Shown: in pieces, positions 1 to 5,487 of the stretch
Layout of the letters: each line of letters opens with the position of its first letter
Numbering within the stretch: the first letter of the stretch is position 1
DNA from: an uncultured Flavobacteriaceae bacterium
GTDB taxonomy: Bacteria > Bacteroidota > Bacteroidia > Flavobacteriales > Flavobacteriaceae
Length of the DNA stretch: 5,487 nt
Direction: 5' to 3'
Assembly (NCBI GenBank): GCA_947311745.1
Contig: CAMZLT010000149.1
Span: 1 to 5,487, forward strand
Notes under the pieces: generated by a model
Told to the model about the DNA's origin: nothing
Database searches by the model: none
What the model saw: only the letters and a program-made list of their open reading frames with translations
Program-made: the position numbers and the translations under genes

Positions 1-1
1 T

Positions 2-487
2 TTAGCACCTAACGAAGAGATTGTAATAAATCAAATATTTAATAATAAATTACACGAATCTTTAGAAAAACTATATTTAAAAGGTAAAATATTTGAATTA
101 TTAAGTTTGTATTTTAATTTTAACGAAAATCAAGATGCAGAAAAGTGTCCGTTTTTAGAAGATGAAGAAAACGTACTAAAAATAAAAAAAGCCAAAGAAA
201 TCATTATTGAAAGAATGGCAAATCCACCAAGTTTAAATGAATTAGCAAAGGAAATAGGCTTATCTCTAAAAAAATTAAAAGAAGGGTTTAAACAAATTTA
301 CGGAGAAACGGTTTTTACATTTCTTATTGATTACAAATTAGACTATGCACGAAAACTTTTAGAAACGAAAAAACACAATGTTTCAGAGGTTGCTTATATG
401 ATTGGTTATAACACTTCTAGCCATTTTATAGCAGCATTTAAAAAGAAATTTGGCACTACACCAAAAAAGTTTTTAGGTAAAATTTAA
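2..487 (+). CDS. AraC-family transcriptional regulator, PchR-like (3' part, start outside window)
   Basis: This is the C-terminal 161 residues of a DNA-binding transcription factor. The frame is open from base 2. The residues before the first possible internal start (TTG at 107) already look like protein of this family: a helix reading LYLKGKIFELLSLY, as found just before the linker in PchR-like regulators. The gene therefore begins upstream and TTG 107 is not the true start. The two helix-turn-helix units of the AraC domain are visible: SLNELAKEIGLS at about fragment residues 77-88, and NVSEVAYMIGYNTSSHF at about 126-142, followed by the typical FKKKFGTTPKKF ending. The N-terminal effector-binding domain is missing, so the ligand is unknown. 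Family members often control iron or siderophore uptake genes, but nothing here shows the target. The gene converges on the helicase, with 10 bp between the stop codons. The family call is firm and the PchR subgroup is moderately sure. Confidence 0.88.
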   Translation, partial: LAPNEEIVINQIFNNKLHESLEKLYLKGKIFELLSLYFNFNENQDAEKCPFLEDEENVLKIKKAKEIIIERMANPPSLNELAKEIGLSLKKLKEGFKQIYGETVFTFLIDYKLDYARKLLETKKHNVSEVAYMIGYNTSSHFIAAFKKKFGTTPKKFLGKI

Positions 488-497
488 TTTTTAAAAT

Positions 498-1850
498 TTA
501 TTTTCTCCTTCTTTTTTTATTATAATTTTTATCGCCTCTAGTTTTTGGTTTTTTGTATTTTTTCGCGATTTCACGTCTGTATGAACCACCAAGATTAACT
601 TTTTTATTCTTTTCACTTTTTTCGTGAAAAGCAGCACCTTTTTCAAAATTTACATCTTTATGTGGGTTTTCATGCTCTTTAATAATTATGCGTTCTTCTC
701 TAATTAATTCCTTTGAAATTGTTACATTTTCAGGAAAATCAACAAGTGGAATCGTATAATTCATTAGTAATTCTATATTTTCCTTAAACGGAAGTTCTTT
801 TTCGGTACTAAACAAAATAGATTTTCCTTGGCGTTCTGCACGACCAGTTCTACCAATACGGTGCATATAATTTTCAGGAAAGCGAGGTGTATCAAAATTA
901 ATAACATGCGAAACGGTATCCATATCCAAACCACGGGCCATAATATCGGTTGTTACTAAAAATCTATTTTCACCAGAATCAAACTGGTTAATCGATCGCA
1001 AACGGTAATTTTGTGTTTTGTTAGAGTGAATTACACATCCTTCTGTTGGAAATTCTTCTTCTAAAATTTCAAAAATTTTATCAGCGTGTTTTTTTGTAGA
1101 AATAAATATTAAAACCTTATTAAATTCCTCTTTATCGTGTAATAAAAATGTTAGCAAGTTAACCTTTGTGTAAAAATTAGTAACTTCATAACTAGATTGT
1201 TTAATGTTTTCTAACGGAATTCCGCTAACAGCAATAGATACTTTTTTAGGATTGATAAAATACTCGTTAATCATAATATCTACATCTTCGGTCATGGTTG
1301 CCGAAAACATAATATTTTGTCTTTTTTGAGGTAAAAGTTCTAAAATATTTAATAATTGAAACCTAAAACCTAAATCTAGCATTACATCTACTTCATCAAT
1401 AATTACTTTTTTAATTTCTTTTGGGTTTAAAGCACCACATAACATTAAATCATATAAACGACCAGGTGTTGCAACAACCACATCTATACCTTGAACTAAA
1501 GCATTTTTTTGTGTATTTATGTTTGTTCCACCATAAATACCTAAAACATGTACGCTTTTAAAACGAACCAATTTTTTTACTTCCTCAACAACTTGTACTA
1601 CTAATTCTCGTGTAGGAACTAAAATTAATATTCTCGGATCTACTTGATCGGAATAGGATAATTGATCTAAAGTTGGTAGTAAATACGCAAGTGTTTTTCC
1701 TGTACCAGTTTGAGCAATTCCTACCATATCTCTACCAGATTTTACCACTTTAAACGATCTAGATTGTATTGGTGTAGGATATTCAAAACCTAAAGCATCT
1801 ACAGCTTTTTGTATTTGTTTGGTAAGTTTTAAATCCGAAAACGTTTGCAT
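498..1850 (-). CDS. DEAD-box ATP-dependent RNA helicase (RhlE-like, DEVD variant)
   Basis: A cytoplasmic RNA helicase of 450 residues that would unwind short RNA duplexes using ATP, in RNA decay, ribosome assembly or cold adaptation. All core motifs are present in order: Q motif (F4, then YPTPIQ ending at Q29), motif I AQTGTGKT 46-53, Ia PTREL 79-83, GG 107-108, TPGR 128-131, motif II DEVD 152-155, motif III SAT 183-185, motif IV region VLIFIS 246-251, motif V ARGLD 305-309 and motif VI HRIGRTGR 330-337. Motif II reads DEVD instead of DEAD; the catalytic Asp-Glu pair and the last Asp are kept, so activity is expected. Residues from about 400 to 450 are rich in Lys and Arg and end in KKRRRK, a probable RNA-binding tail. 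The ATG at 1850 begins right before the Q motif, so the start is well supported. The gene stands alone, divergent from the transporter gene. The RhlE-like subgroup is an inference. Confidence 0.95.
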   Translation of the reverse strand: MQTFSDLKLTKQIQKAVDALGFEYPTPIQSRSFKVVKSGRDMVGIAQTGTGKTLAYLLPTLDQLSYSDQVDPRILILVPTRELVVQVVEEVKKLVRFKSVHVLGIYGGTNINTQKNALVQGIDVVVATPGRLYDLMLCGALNPKEIKKVIIDEVDVMLDLGFRFQLLNILELLPQKRQNIMFSATMTEDVDIMINEYFINPKKVSIAVSGIPLENIKQSSYEVTNFYTKVNLLTFLLHDKEEFNKVLIFISTKKHADKIFEILEEEFPTEGCVIHSNKTQNYRLRSINQFDSGENRFLVTTDIMARGLDMDTVSHVINFDTPRFPENYMHRIGRTGRAERQGKSILFSTEKELPFKENIELLMNYTIPLVDFPENVTISKELIREERIIIKEHENPHKDVNFEKGAAFHEKSEKNKKVNLGGSYRREIAKKYKKPKTRGDKNYNKKRRRK

Positions 1851-1863
1851 ATTAAATTTTTTG

Positions 1864-1871
1864 CAAAGATA
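1864..1871 (-). promoter_or_regulatory. Probable -7 box (TATCTTTG) of the helicase promoter
   Basis: Read on the minus strand, these bases are TATCTTTG, a full match to the Bacteroidota -7 consensus TAnnTTTG. The helicase ATG follows after only 13 bp. The transcript should therefore start a few bases before the start codon, with a leader of about ten bases or fewer. No clear TTG at the -33 position is visible. The assignment rests on the motif and its position only. Confidence 0.55.
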
Positions 1872-1921
1872 TAACTAATATTATAACCTAGCTTAGGATA
1901 ATTACAATTCATTATAAAAAA

Positions 1922-1946
1922 TAAAATACTGTAAATCAGTATATTA
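1922..1946. repeat. Imperfect 25-bp dyad in the divergent intergenic region
   Basis: ATACTG (1926-1931) and CAGTAT (1937-1942) are perfect inverted repeats around the spacer TAAAT. After one mismatched pair, three more pairs (TAA with TTA) extend the arms to 1922 and 1946, so nine of ten arm positions pair. It lies between the helicase and transporter promoters and upstream of the GTAAC-type site. It could be a protein-binding site. No T-run follows on either strand, so a terminator is unlikely. In DNA this rich in A and T, chance cannot be ruled out. Confidence 0.35.
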
Positions 1947-1955
1947 AACTAATAT

Positions 1956-1969
1956 GTAACACGTATTAC
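1956..1969. promoter_or_regulatory. Putative Crp/Fnr-type operator of the SulP gene (copy 1)
   Basis: GTAAC and ATTAC half-sites flank a 4-bp self-complementary spacer, ACGT. The 14-bp dyad has one mismatched pair. It matches the site before the CstB-like gene at 11 of 14 positions. Its centre (between 1962 and 1963) lies 29.5 bp before the first base of the -7 box at 1992, about 40 bp before the expected transcription start. That is where class II Crp/Fnr activators bind, and two 5-bp half-sites around 4 bp fit the family. The regulator is not in the window, so the protein family is inferred. Confidence 0.5.
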
Positions 1970-1991
1970 TATTCCAAACCTAAAACATTAC

Positions 1992-1999
1992 TATATTTG
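1992..1999 (+). promoter_or_regulatory. Probable -7 box (TATATTTG) of the SulP promoter
   Basis: The bases match TAnnTTTG exactly and lie 37 bp before the ATG at 2037, giving a leader of roughly 30 bases. There is no convincing TTG element near -33. That would fit a promoter that needs the activator proposed to bind at 1956-1969. Confidence 0.5.
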
Positions 2000-2036
2000 C
2001 AAAAATGCTGTTTTTTATTACTACTAAAATCAAATC

Positions 2037-3773
2037 ATGAATATCAAACAATACTTTCCTATAATAGATTGGTTAACCAATTACAAAAAAGAATGGTTTA
2101 AAGGTGATTTAAGTGCAGGTTTAACTGTTGGGATTATGCTTATTCCGCAAGGTATTGCCTACGCTATGATTGCTGGTTTACCACCAATTTACGGATTATA
2201 CACAGCTATGATTCCGCAAATTATATATGCAATATTTGGTACATCAAGGCAATTAGCCGTTGGACCAGTTGCAATGGATTCGTTAATTGTAGCTTCAGGT
2301 GTCGCAACACTTGCACAAATAGGCACAGAACATTTTATTGAATTTGCTATATTACTTGCTTTTATGATGGGGGTTTTACAAGTTTTATTTGGAATATTTA
2401 AACTCGGTTTTTTAGTAAATTTTTTATCCAAACCTGTAATTAGTGGTTTTACTTCAGCAGCTTCGTTAATTATTGGTTTAAATCAATTAAAACACCTTTT
2501 AGGTGTAAATATGGGTAGAAATAACCGAATTCAAAATTTAGTAGTAGACGCATTTAATCATTTTAAAGAAATTCATTGGTTAACTTTTACTATCGGGATT
2601 GGAGCAATTATCATTATAATTTTATTTAAAAAATACCTTAAAAAAGTTCCTGCAGCACTTGTAGTAGTAATTTTAAGTATTGTCTTAGTTAAACTGTTTC
2701 AACTAGATCAATATGGTGTTAAAATTGTTGGTGAAATTCCTAAAGGGTTACCTGAATTTAGAATGCCAGCTTTTGATAAAGAAATTATGATAAAACTATT
2801 TCCTATTTCATTAACTTTATCATTTATTGCCTTTTTGGAAGCAATTTCAGTTGCAAAAGCCGTAGAAATTAAACATAATGATTATAAAGTAATTCCTAAT
2901 CAAGAATTAATTGCAATAGGAATGGGAAATGTTGTAGGAGCATTTTTTCAAACCTATCCAGCAACTGGAGGGTTTTCACGAACAGCTGTAAACGATCAAG
3001 ATGGAGCAAAAACACCCTTAGCTGCAATAATTTCTGCAGTAGTAGTGGCAATAACATTATTGTTTTTAACACCTGTTTTTTATTATTTACCAAAAGCAGT
3101 GCTTGCAGCAATAATTATGGTAGCGGTTTTTGGTTTATTAGATTTTACTGTACCAAAACAACTTATAAAATATTCAAAAAGAGATTTACTTATCCTCAAC
3201 GTTACCTTATTAGTTACTGCAACGGTTGGTATTAAAGAGGGTATTTTAACAGGAGTTATACTATCATTAGTAATATTAATTCAAAAAAGTGTAAAACCGC
3301 ATATTGCAATATTAGGACGTGTGCCAAACACACATTTTTATAGAAACCGGAAACGTTTTAAGGATGTTATTATAGACGATGAAGTGCTTATTATTCGTTT
3401 TGATGCACAATTACATTTTGCAAACACGCAATATTTTAAAGATAAATTACAAGAATTTGCTTACTACAAAGGCGACAAATTAAAACTTTTAATTATCGAT
3501 GGTGAAAGTCTAAACAACCTAGATAGTAGTGCAATTTATGCATTAAACGAAATTATAGATTTCTTTAAAAACCGAAATGTAGAAATTGCCTTTACAGGAT
3601 TAAAAGGTCCTGTACGAGATACTATTAATAAATCAGAATTAATACATAAAATAGGTGTCGATCATTGTTTTATGAGTATTCAAGAAGCGGTAGATTGTTT
3701 TAAAAATAGATGTATTAGTGTAACAACCGAAAAGAAATTTCAAAATTATGTAAGTCAAACTAACATTAAATAA
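2037..3773 (+). CDS. SulP/SLC26-family anion permease with C-terminal STAS domain
   Basis: An inner-membrane anion transporter of 578 residues, the usual size for bacterial SulP proteins. The first part carries the family signature: DLSAGLTVGIMLIPQGIAYA (24-43), then AGLPPIYGLY (46-55) and GPVAMDSL (76-83). Hydrophobic segments continue to about residue 415, consistent with the 7+7 helix fold. FLEAISVAK (266-274) carries Glu268, at the place of the acidic residue tied to proton coupling in some homologues, and GGFSRTAVN (311-319) is the conserved second-half motif. A cytoplasmic STAS domain spans about 445-555, with NLDSSAIYAL (494-503) at the loop phosphorylated in anti-sigma antagonist relatives. 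The substrate cannot be read from sequence; sulfate is the default, and bicarbonate or another oxyanion is possible. The following CstB-like gene and the shared operator favour a sulfur anion. ATG 2037 is chosen because it starts at the normal family N-terminus; no Shine-Dalgarno is present. Confidence 0.93.
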   Translation: MNIKQYFPIIDWLTNYKKEWFKGDLSAGLTVGIMLIPQGIAYAMIAGLPPIYGLYTAMIPQIIYAIFGTSRQLAVGPVAMDSLIVASGVATLAQIGTEHFIEFAILLAFMMGVLQVLFGIFKLGFLVNFLSKPVISGFTSAASLIIGLNQLKHLLGVNMGRNNRIQNLVVDAFNHFKEIHWLTFTIGIGAIIIIILFKKYLKKVPAALVVVILSIVLVKLFQLDQYGVKIVGEIPKGLPEFRMPAFDKEIMIKLFPISLTLSFIAFLEAISVAKAVEIKHNDYKVIPNQELIAIGMGNVVGAFFQTYPATGGFSRTAVNDQDGAKTPLAAIISAVVVAITLLFLTPVFYYLPKAVLAAIIMVAVFGLLDFTVPKQLIKYSKRDLLILNVTLLVTATVGIKEGILTGVILSLVILIQKSVKPHIAILGRVPNTHFYRNRKRFKDVIIDDEVLIIRFDAQLHFANTQYFKDKLQEFAYYKGDKLKLLIIDGESLNNLDSSAIYALNEIIDFFKNRNVEIAFTGLKGPVRDTINKSELIHKIGVDHCFMSIQEAVDCFKNRCISVTTEKKFQNYVSQTNIK

Positions 3774-3790
3774 GTAACATTTGTTACTTA
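3771..3790. promoter_or_regulatory. Perfect palindromic operator of the CstB-like gene (copy 2)
   Basis: TAAGTAACA and TGTTACTTA form a perfect 9-bp inverted repeat around TT. The left arm includes the TAA stop codon of the transporter gene. The inner core GTAAC-ATTT-GTTAC (3774-3787) has the same 5-4-5 layout as the site at 1956-1969. Its centre lies 28.5 bp before the -7 box at 3809, almost the same spacing as copy 1. No T-run follows, so it is better read as a protein-binding site than as a terminator. A Crp/Fnr-family activator is the best guess. Confidence 0.6.
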
Positions 3791-3808
3791 AATTAATGTC
3801 ATTTTTCT

Positions 3809-3816
3809 TAAATTTG
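3809..3816 (+). promoter_or_regulatory. Probable -7 box (TAAATTTG) of the CstB-like gene promoter
   Basis: An exact TAnnTTTG match, 42 bp before the ATG at 3859, giving a leader of about 35 bases. As at the transporter promoter, no good -33 TTG is seen at the right distance, and an operator-like palindrome sits about 40 bp before the expected start site. This gives the enzyme gene its own promoter although it follows the transporter gene closely; read-through from upstream is also possible. Confidence 0.5.
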
Positions 3817-3858
3817 AAAGATAAAACAAAGAGTAATAACGCATTAAACTAAAATCAT

Positions 3859-5283
3859 ATGAAAGTAGAACAATTATTTACAGGATGCCTTGCAGAAATG
3901 GCATATTACATCGAATCAAATGGCGAAGTAGCAATTGTAGACCCTTTAAGAGAAACCGATCCGTATATTAAAATGGCAGAAGCGGATGGAGCAAAAATTA
4001 AATACATATTTTTAACTCATTTTCATGCTGATTTTGTTTCAGGACAAGTAGATTTAGCAAAAAAAACAGGAGCAAAAATTGTATTTGGACCAAATGCCAC
4101 AGCAGATTATGAAATATACAACGGAACAGACGGAGAAATTTTCCCTCTAGGAGATATTAAAATAAAACTATTACACACTCCAGGGCACACCATGGAATCA
4201 TCCTCGTATTTAATCATCGACGAAAAAGGAGAAACACCTTATGTGTTAACAGGTGATTGCTTATTTATTGGCGATGTAGGAAGACCAGATTTAGCCGTAA
4301 AATCAGACTTAACACAAGCAGATTTAGCAGGTCATTTATACGATTCGTTACGTAATAAAATCATGACTTTACCAGATGATATTATTGTATATCCTAATCA
4401 CGGAGCAGGATCTGCGTGTGGTAAAAACATGAGTTCAGAAACTTTTGATACACTTGCAAATCAAAAGAAAACAAATTATGCCTTACGTGCTGATATGACT
4501 AAAGAGGAATTTATTAAAGAAGTAACTACTGGTTTAAAAACACCACCACAATATTTCCCATTAAATGTTAAATTAAATAAAACAGGTGCAGAAAAAACAT
4601 ACGAAGAAATCGTAGCTAGCGGAACAACACCTTTAGATGCTGCAACATTTAAAGAGTTAAGCGAACAAAAAGATATTATGGTTATCGATACACGTTCTAA
4701 AGAAGCATATTCAGAATCAGGAACAGTTCCTGGTGCTTGGTGGATTGGTCTTAACGGAAGTTTTGCTCCTTGGGTTGGTGCTTTAATTGTAGATGTAAAT
4801 CAAAAAGTTATCTTTATTGTAGATGACGAGGCTAAAGCACACGAAGCAGTAACTCGTTTTTCAAGAATTGGTTTTGACAACACAATCGGTTACTTAGCTG
4901 GTGGTGGTGTTACAGACTGGGTTGCTAATGGTTTTGAATTAGATAAAATTGGTTCTATTTCTGCTGCTGGATTTGAAAAGAAATTTAACAAAGGTGAAGT
5001 AGAAGTTGCTTTAGATGTACGTAAAGAATCTGAATATTTATCGGAACATATTAAAGGTTTAGAAAACTTTCCGTTAGATTCTATCAAACAAAATTTTGCA
5101 GAAATAAATCCAAATAAAGAATACTTTTTACACTGTGCAAGTGGGTATAGATCACTAATTGCAGCTTCTATATTTAAAGCAAATGGTGTAGAAAAAGTAA
5201 CCGATATTAGAGGAGGTTTTAAAGATTTAAGAGAAACAAATTTACCTAAAACAGAGTATGTTTGTCCTTCAACACTTCTATAG
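3859..5283 (+). CDS. CstB-like persulfide dioxygenase-sulfurtransferase (MBL fold, pseudo-rhodanese and rhodanese domains)
   Basis: A predicted cytoplasmic sulfide-detoxification enzyme of 474 residues. The metallo-beta-lactamase domain (about 1-240) has THFHADF (53-59), TPGH (107-110), TGD (131-133) and NHGAG (180-184). His54, His110 and Asp133 match the single-iron ligands of ETHE1-type persulfide dioxygenases. Phe59 replaces the second-site His of the general HxHxDH motif, which fits a mononuclear iron enzyme. Cys187 in GSACGK resembles the extra cysteine near the active site of Staphylococcus aureus CstB. A middle rhodanese-like domain (about 260-358) has no catalytic cysteine. The C-terminal rhodanese domain (about 368-466) has the active loop CASGYR with Cys426. 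In CstB this layout oxidises persulfide to sulfite and yields thiosulfate. The ATG at 3859 fits the start of the fold and lacks a Shine-Dalgarno. A plain MBL/rhodanese hydrolase is less likely, because the iron-ligand pattern is intact. Confidence 0.92.
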   Translation: MKVEQLFTGCLAEMAYYIESNGEVAIVDPLRETDPYIKMAEADGAKIKYIFLTHFHADFVSGQVDLAKKTGAKIVFGPNATADYEIYNGTDGEIFPLGDIKIKLLHTPGHTMESSSYLIIDEKGETPYVLTGDCLFIGDVGRPDLAVKSDLTQADLAGHLYDSLRNKIMTLPDDIIVYPNHGAGSACGKNMSSETFDTLANQKKTNYALRADMTKEEFIKEVTTGLKTPPQYFPLNVKLNKTGAEKTYEEIVASGTTPLDAATFKELSEQKDIMVIDTRSKEAYSESGTVPGAWWIGLNGSFAPWVGALIVDVNQKVIFIVDDEAKAHEAVTRFSRIGFDNTIGYLAGGGVTDWVANGFELDKIGSISAAGFEKKFNKGEVEVALDVRKESEYLSEHIKGLENFPLDSIKQNFAEINPNKEYFLHCASGYRSLIAASIFKANGVEKVTDIRGGFKDLRETNLPKTEYVCPSTLL

Positions 5284-5292
5284 ATTCTATAG
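5275..5292 (+). repeat. 9-bp tandem duplication across the stop codon of the CstB-like gene
   Basis: CTTCTATAG (5275-5283) is followed directly by ATTCTATAG (5284-5292), differing only in the first base. The first copy ends in the TAG stop. The second copy and the next three bases add two more in-frame TAG codons, at 5290 and 5293. It looks like a small slippage duplication, with no clear function. Confidence 0.5.
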
Positions 5293-5322
5293 TAGTTAAA
5301 ATACACTATAAAACTAACTTAT

Positions 5323-5376
5323 AATCCTTCTAAAGAATTAATACTTTAAAATATTAATTTTTTAGAAGGATTTTTT
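5323..5376 (+). terminator. Rho-independent terminator of the CstB-like gene
   Basis: The arms 5323-5343 and 5352-5372 pair over 21 positions, with 20 Watson-Crick pairs and one G-U pair (5335 with 5360). They enclose an 8-base loop, CTTTAAAA. The base of the stem, AATCCTTCTAAA with TTTAGAAGGATT, holds the G-C pairs. A run of six T (5371-5376) overlaps and follows the right arm. The hairpin lies 39 bp after the stop at 5283 and acts in the + direction; the minus strand has no comparable T-run. Confidence 0.85.
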
Positions 5377-5391
5377 AATTGTAAAACCAAG

Positions 5392-5487
5392 TGTATTAGC
5401 CCCTTAAAAGTTCGGACAATATTATAGTTAAATAAATGTAATAAATTTGTCCATTATGAGTAAACGAACATTCACAAAACAGGAAAA
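5392..5487 (+). mobile_element. Left end of an IS3-family insertion sequence (partial)
   Basis: TGTATTAGCCCCTTAAAAGT, continuing TCGGACA (5392-5418), has the look of IS3-family terminal inverted repeats: it starts with TG, has a run of C, then AAAAGT and GGACA. An orfA-like start codon follows 64 bp inside the end, at the usual distance. A TAAATTTG box at 5442-5449 may drive it. The element begins 15 bp after the terminator T-run, so the insertion spared the CstB-like gene. The right end and the target duplication lie outside the window, so the family call comes from the end sequence and ten codons. Confidence 0.7.
5456..5487 (+). CDS. IS3-family transposase OrfA, first codons only (partial)
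   Basis: The ATG at 5456 opens a frame reading MSKRTFTKQE before the window ends. A start of the form MSKR-F-T-K/E-Q/E is common in IS3-family OrfA proteins, the helix-turn-helix partner that joins OrfB by frameshifting to make the active transposase. Its position just inside a probable IS3 left end supports the call. Ten residues alone would not be enough. No Shine-Dalgarno is present. The -7-like box ends only 6 bp before the ATG, so the message could be nearly leaderless. Confidence 0.6.
   Translation, partial: MSKRTFTKQE

Noticed and set aside
107..109. TTG as the start codon of the AraC-type regulator
   Set aside because: The frame continues upstream to base 2 with residues typical of the helix before the DNA-binding domain, so the gene starts outside the window.
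1887..1897. Short dyad CCTA-GCT-TAGG upstream of the helicase promoter
   Set aside because: Only four pairs per arm and no second copy in the window; too weak to call an operator.
2189..2431. Antisense open frame of 80 codons inside the SulP gene
   Set aside because: It mirrors conserved transmembrane coding sequence and has no family resemblance or start signal of its own.
2896..3111. Antisense open frame of 71 codons inside the SulP gene
   Set aside because: Its leucine-rich translation is what the complement of this coding sequence gives. Nothing supports expression.
3771..3790. The palindrome at the end of the SulP gene read as a terminator
   Set aside because: The 2-base spacer is too tight for an RNA loop, no T-run follows, and a related site occurs before the SulP gene where no terminator is expected.
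4890..5306. Antisense open frame of 138 codons opposite the rhodanese domain
   Set aside because: It lies fully over a well-supported coding region. Its translation shows no recognisable domain, and no promoter box precedes it. It is a by-product of codon use in the real gene.
1..5487. CRISPR arrays, tRNA, rRNA or riboswitches
   Set aside because: No regularly spaced repeats and no tRNA-like cloverleaf or long structured leader were seen. The gaps between genes are all under 200 bp and are covered by the sites listed.

Overview
The window looks like chromosomal DNA from a member of the Bacteroidota, most likely a flavobacterium. It is strongly AT-rich, with roughly one third G+C by eye. No start codon is preceded by a Shine-Dalgarno sequence. 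The promoters that can be recognised carry the Bacteroidota -7 box TAnnTTTG. The protein types (a PchR-like AraC regulator, a DEAD-box helicase with a basic tail, and a SulP transporter beside a metallo-beta-lactamase/rhodanese fusion) also fit that group. I cannot name the genus from the sequence.

Layout from left to right. Positions 2-487 hold the 3' part of an AraC/PchR-type regulator, whose start lies outside the window. Only 10 bp separate it from a convergent DEAD-box RNA helicase gene (498-1850, minus strand). A divergent intergenic region (1851-2036) carries a helicase promoter with a very short leader, an imperfect 25-bp dyad, a 14-bp GTAAC-N4-ATTAC operator-like site and a -7 box for the next gene. 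At 2037-3773 is a SulP/SLC26 anion transporter with a C-terminal STAS domain. A short gap (3774-3858), with a second copy of the operator-like site and a second -7 box, leads into 3859-5283. That gene encodes a three-domain persulfide dioxygenase-sulfurtransferase of the CstB type. A long hairpin terminator (5323-5376) closes the unit. The last 96 bp (5392-5487) look like the left end of an IS3-family insertion sequence with the first codons of its orfA.

The SulP transporter and the CstB-like enzyme look like a sulfur module. The enzyme should oxidise persulfides formed from sulfide and pass sulfane sulfur on to sulfite, giving thiosulfate. The transporter could move sulfate or another sulfur oxyanion. 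Each gene has its own promoter. Both promoters carry a matching palindrome (11 of 14 positions identical) at nearly the same distance upstream of the -7 box (29.5 and 28.5 bp from palindrome centre to box start). This geometry resembles class II activation by a Crp/Fnr-family protein. It suggests one regulator, not encoded in this window, co-induces both genes. This paired operator is the most interesting signal here. The genes themselves belong to known families, and I see no clearly undescribed system.
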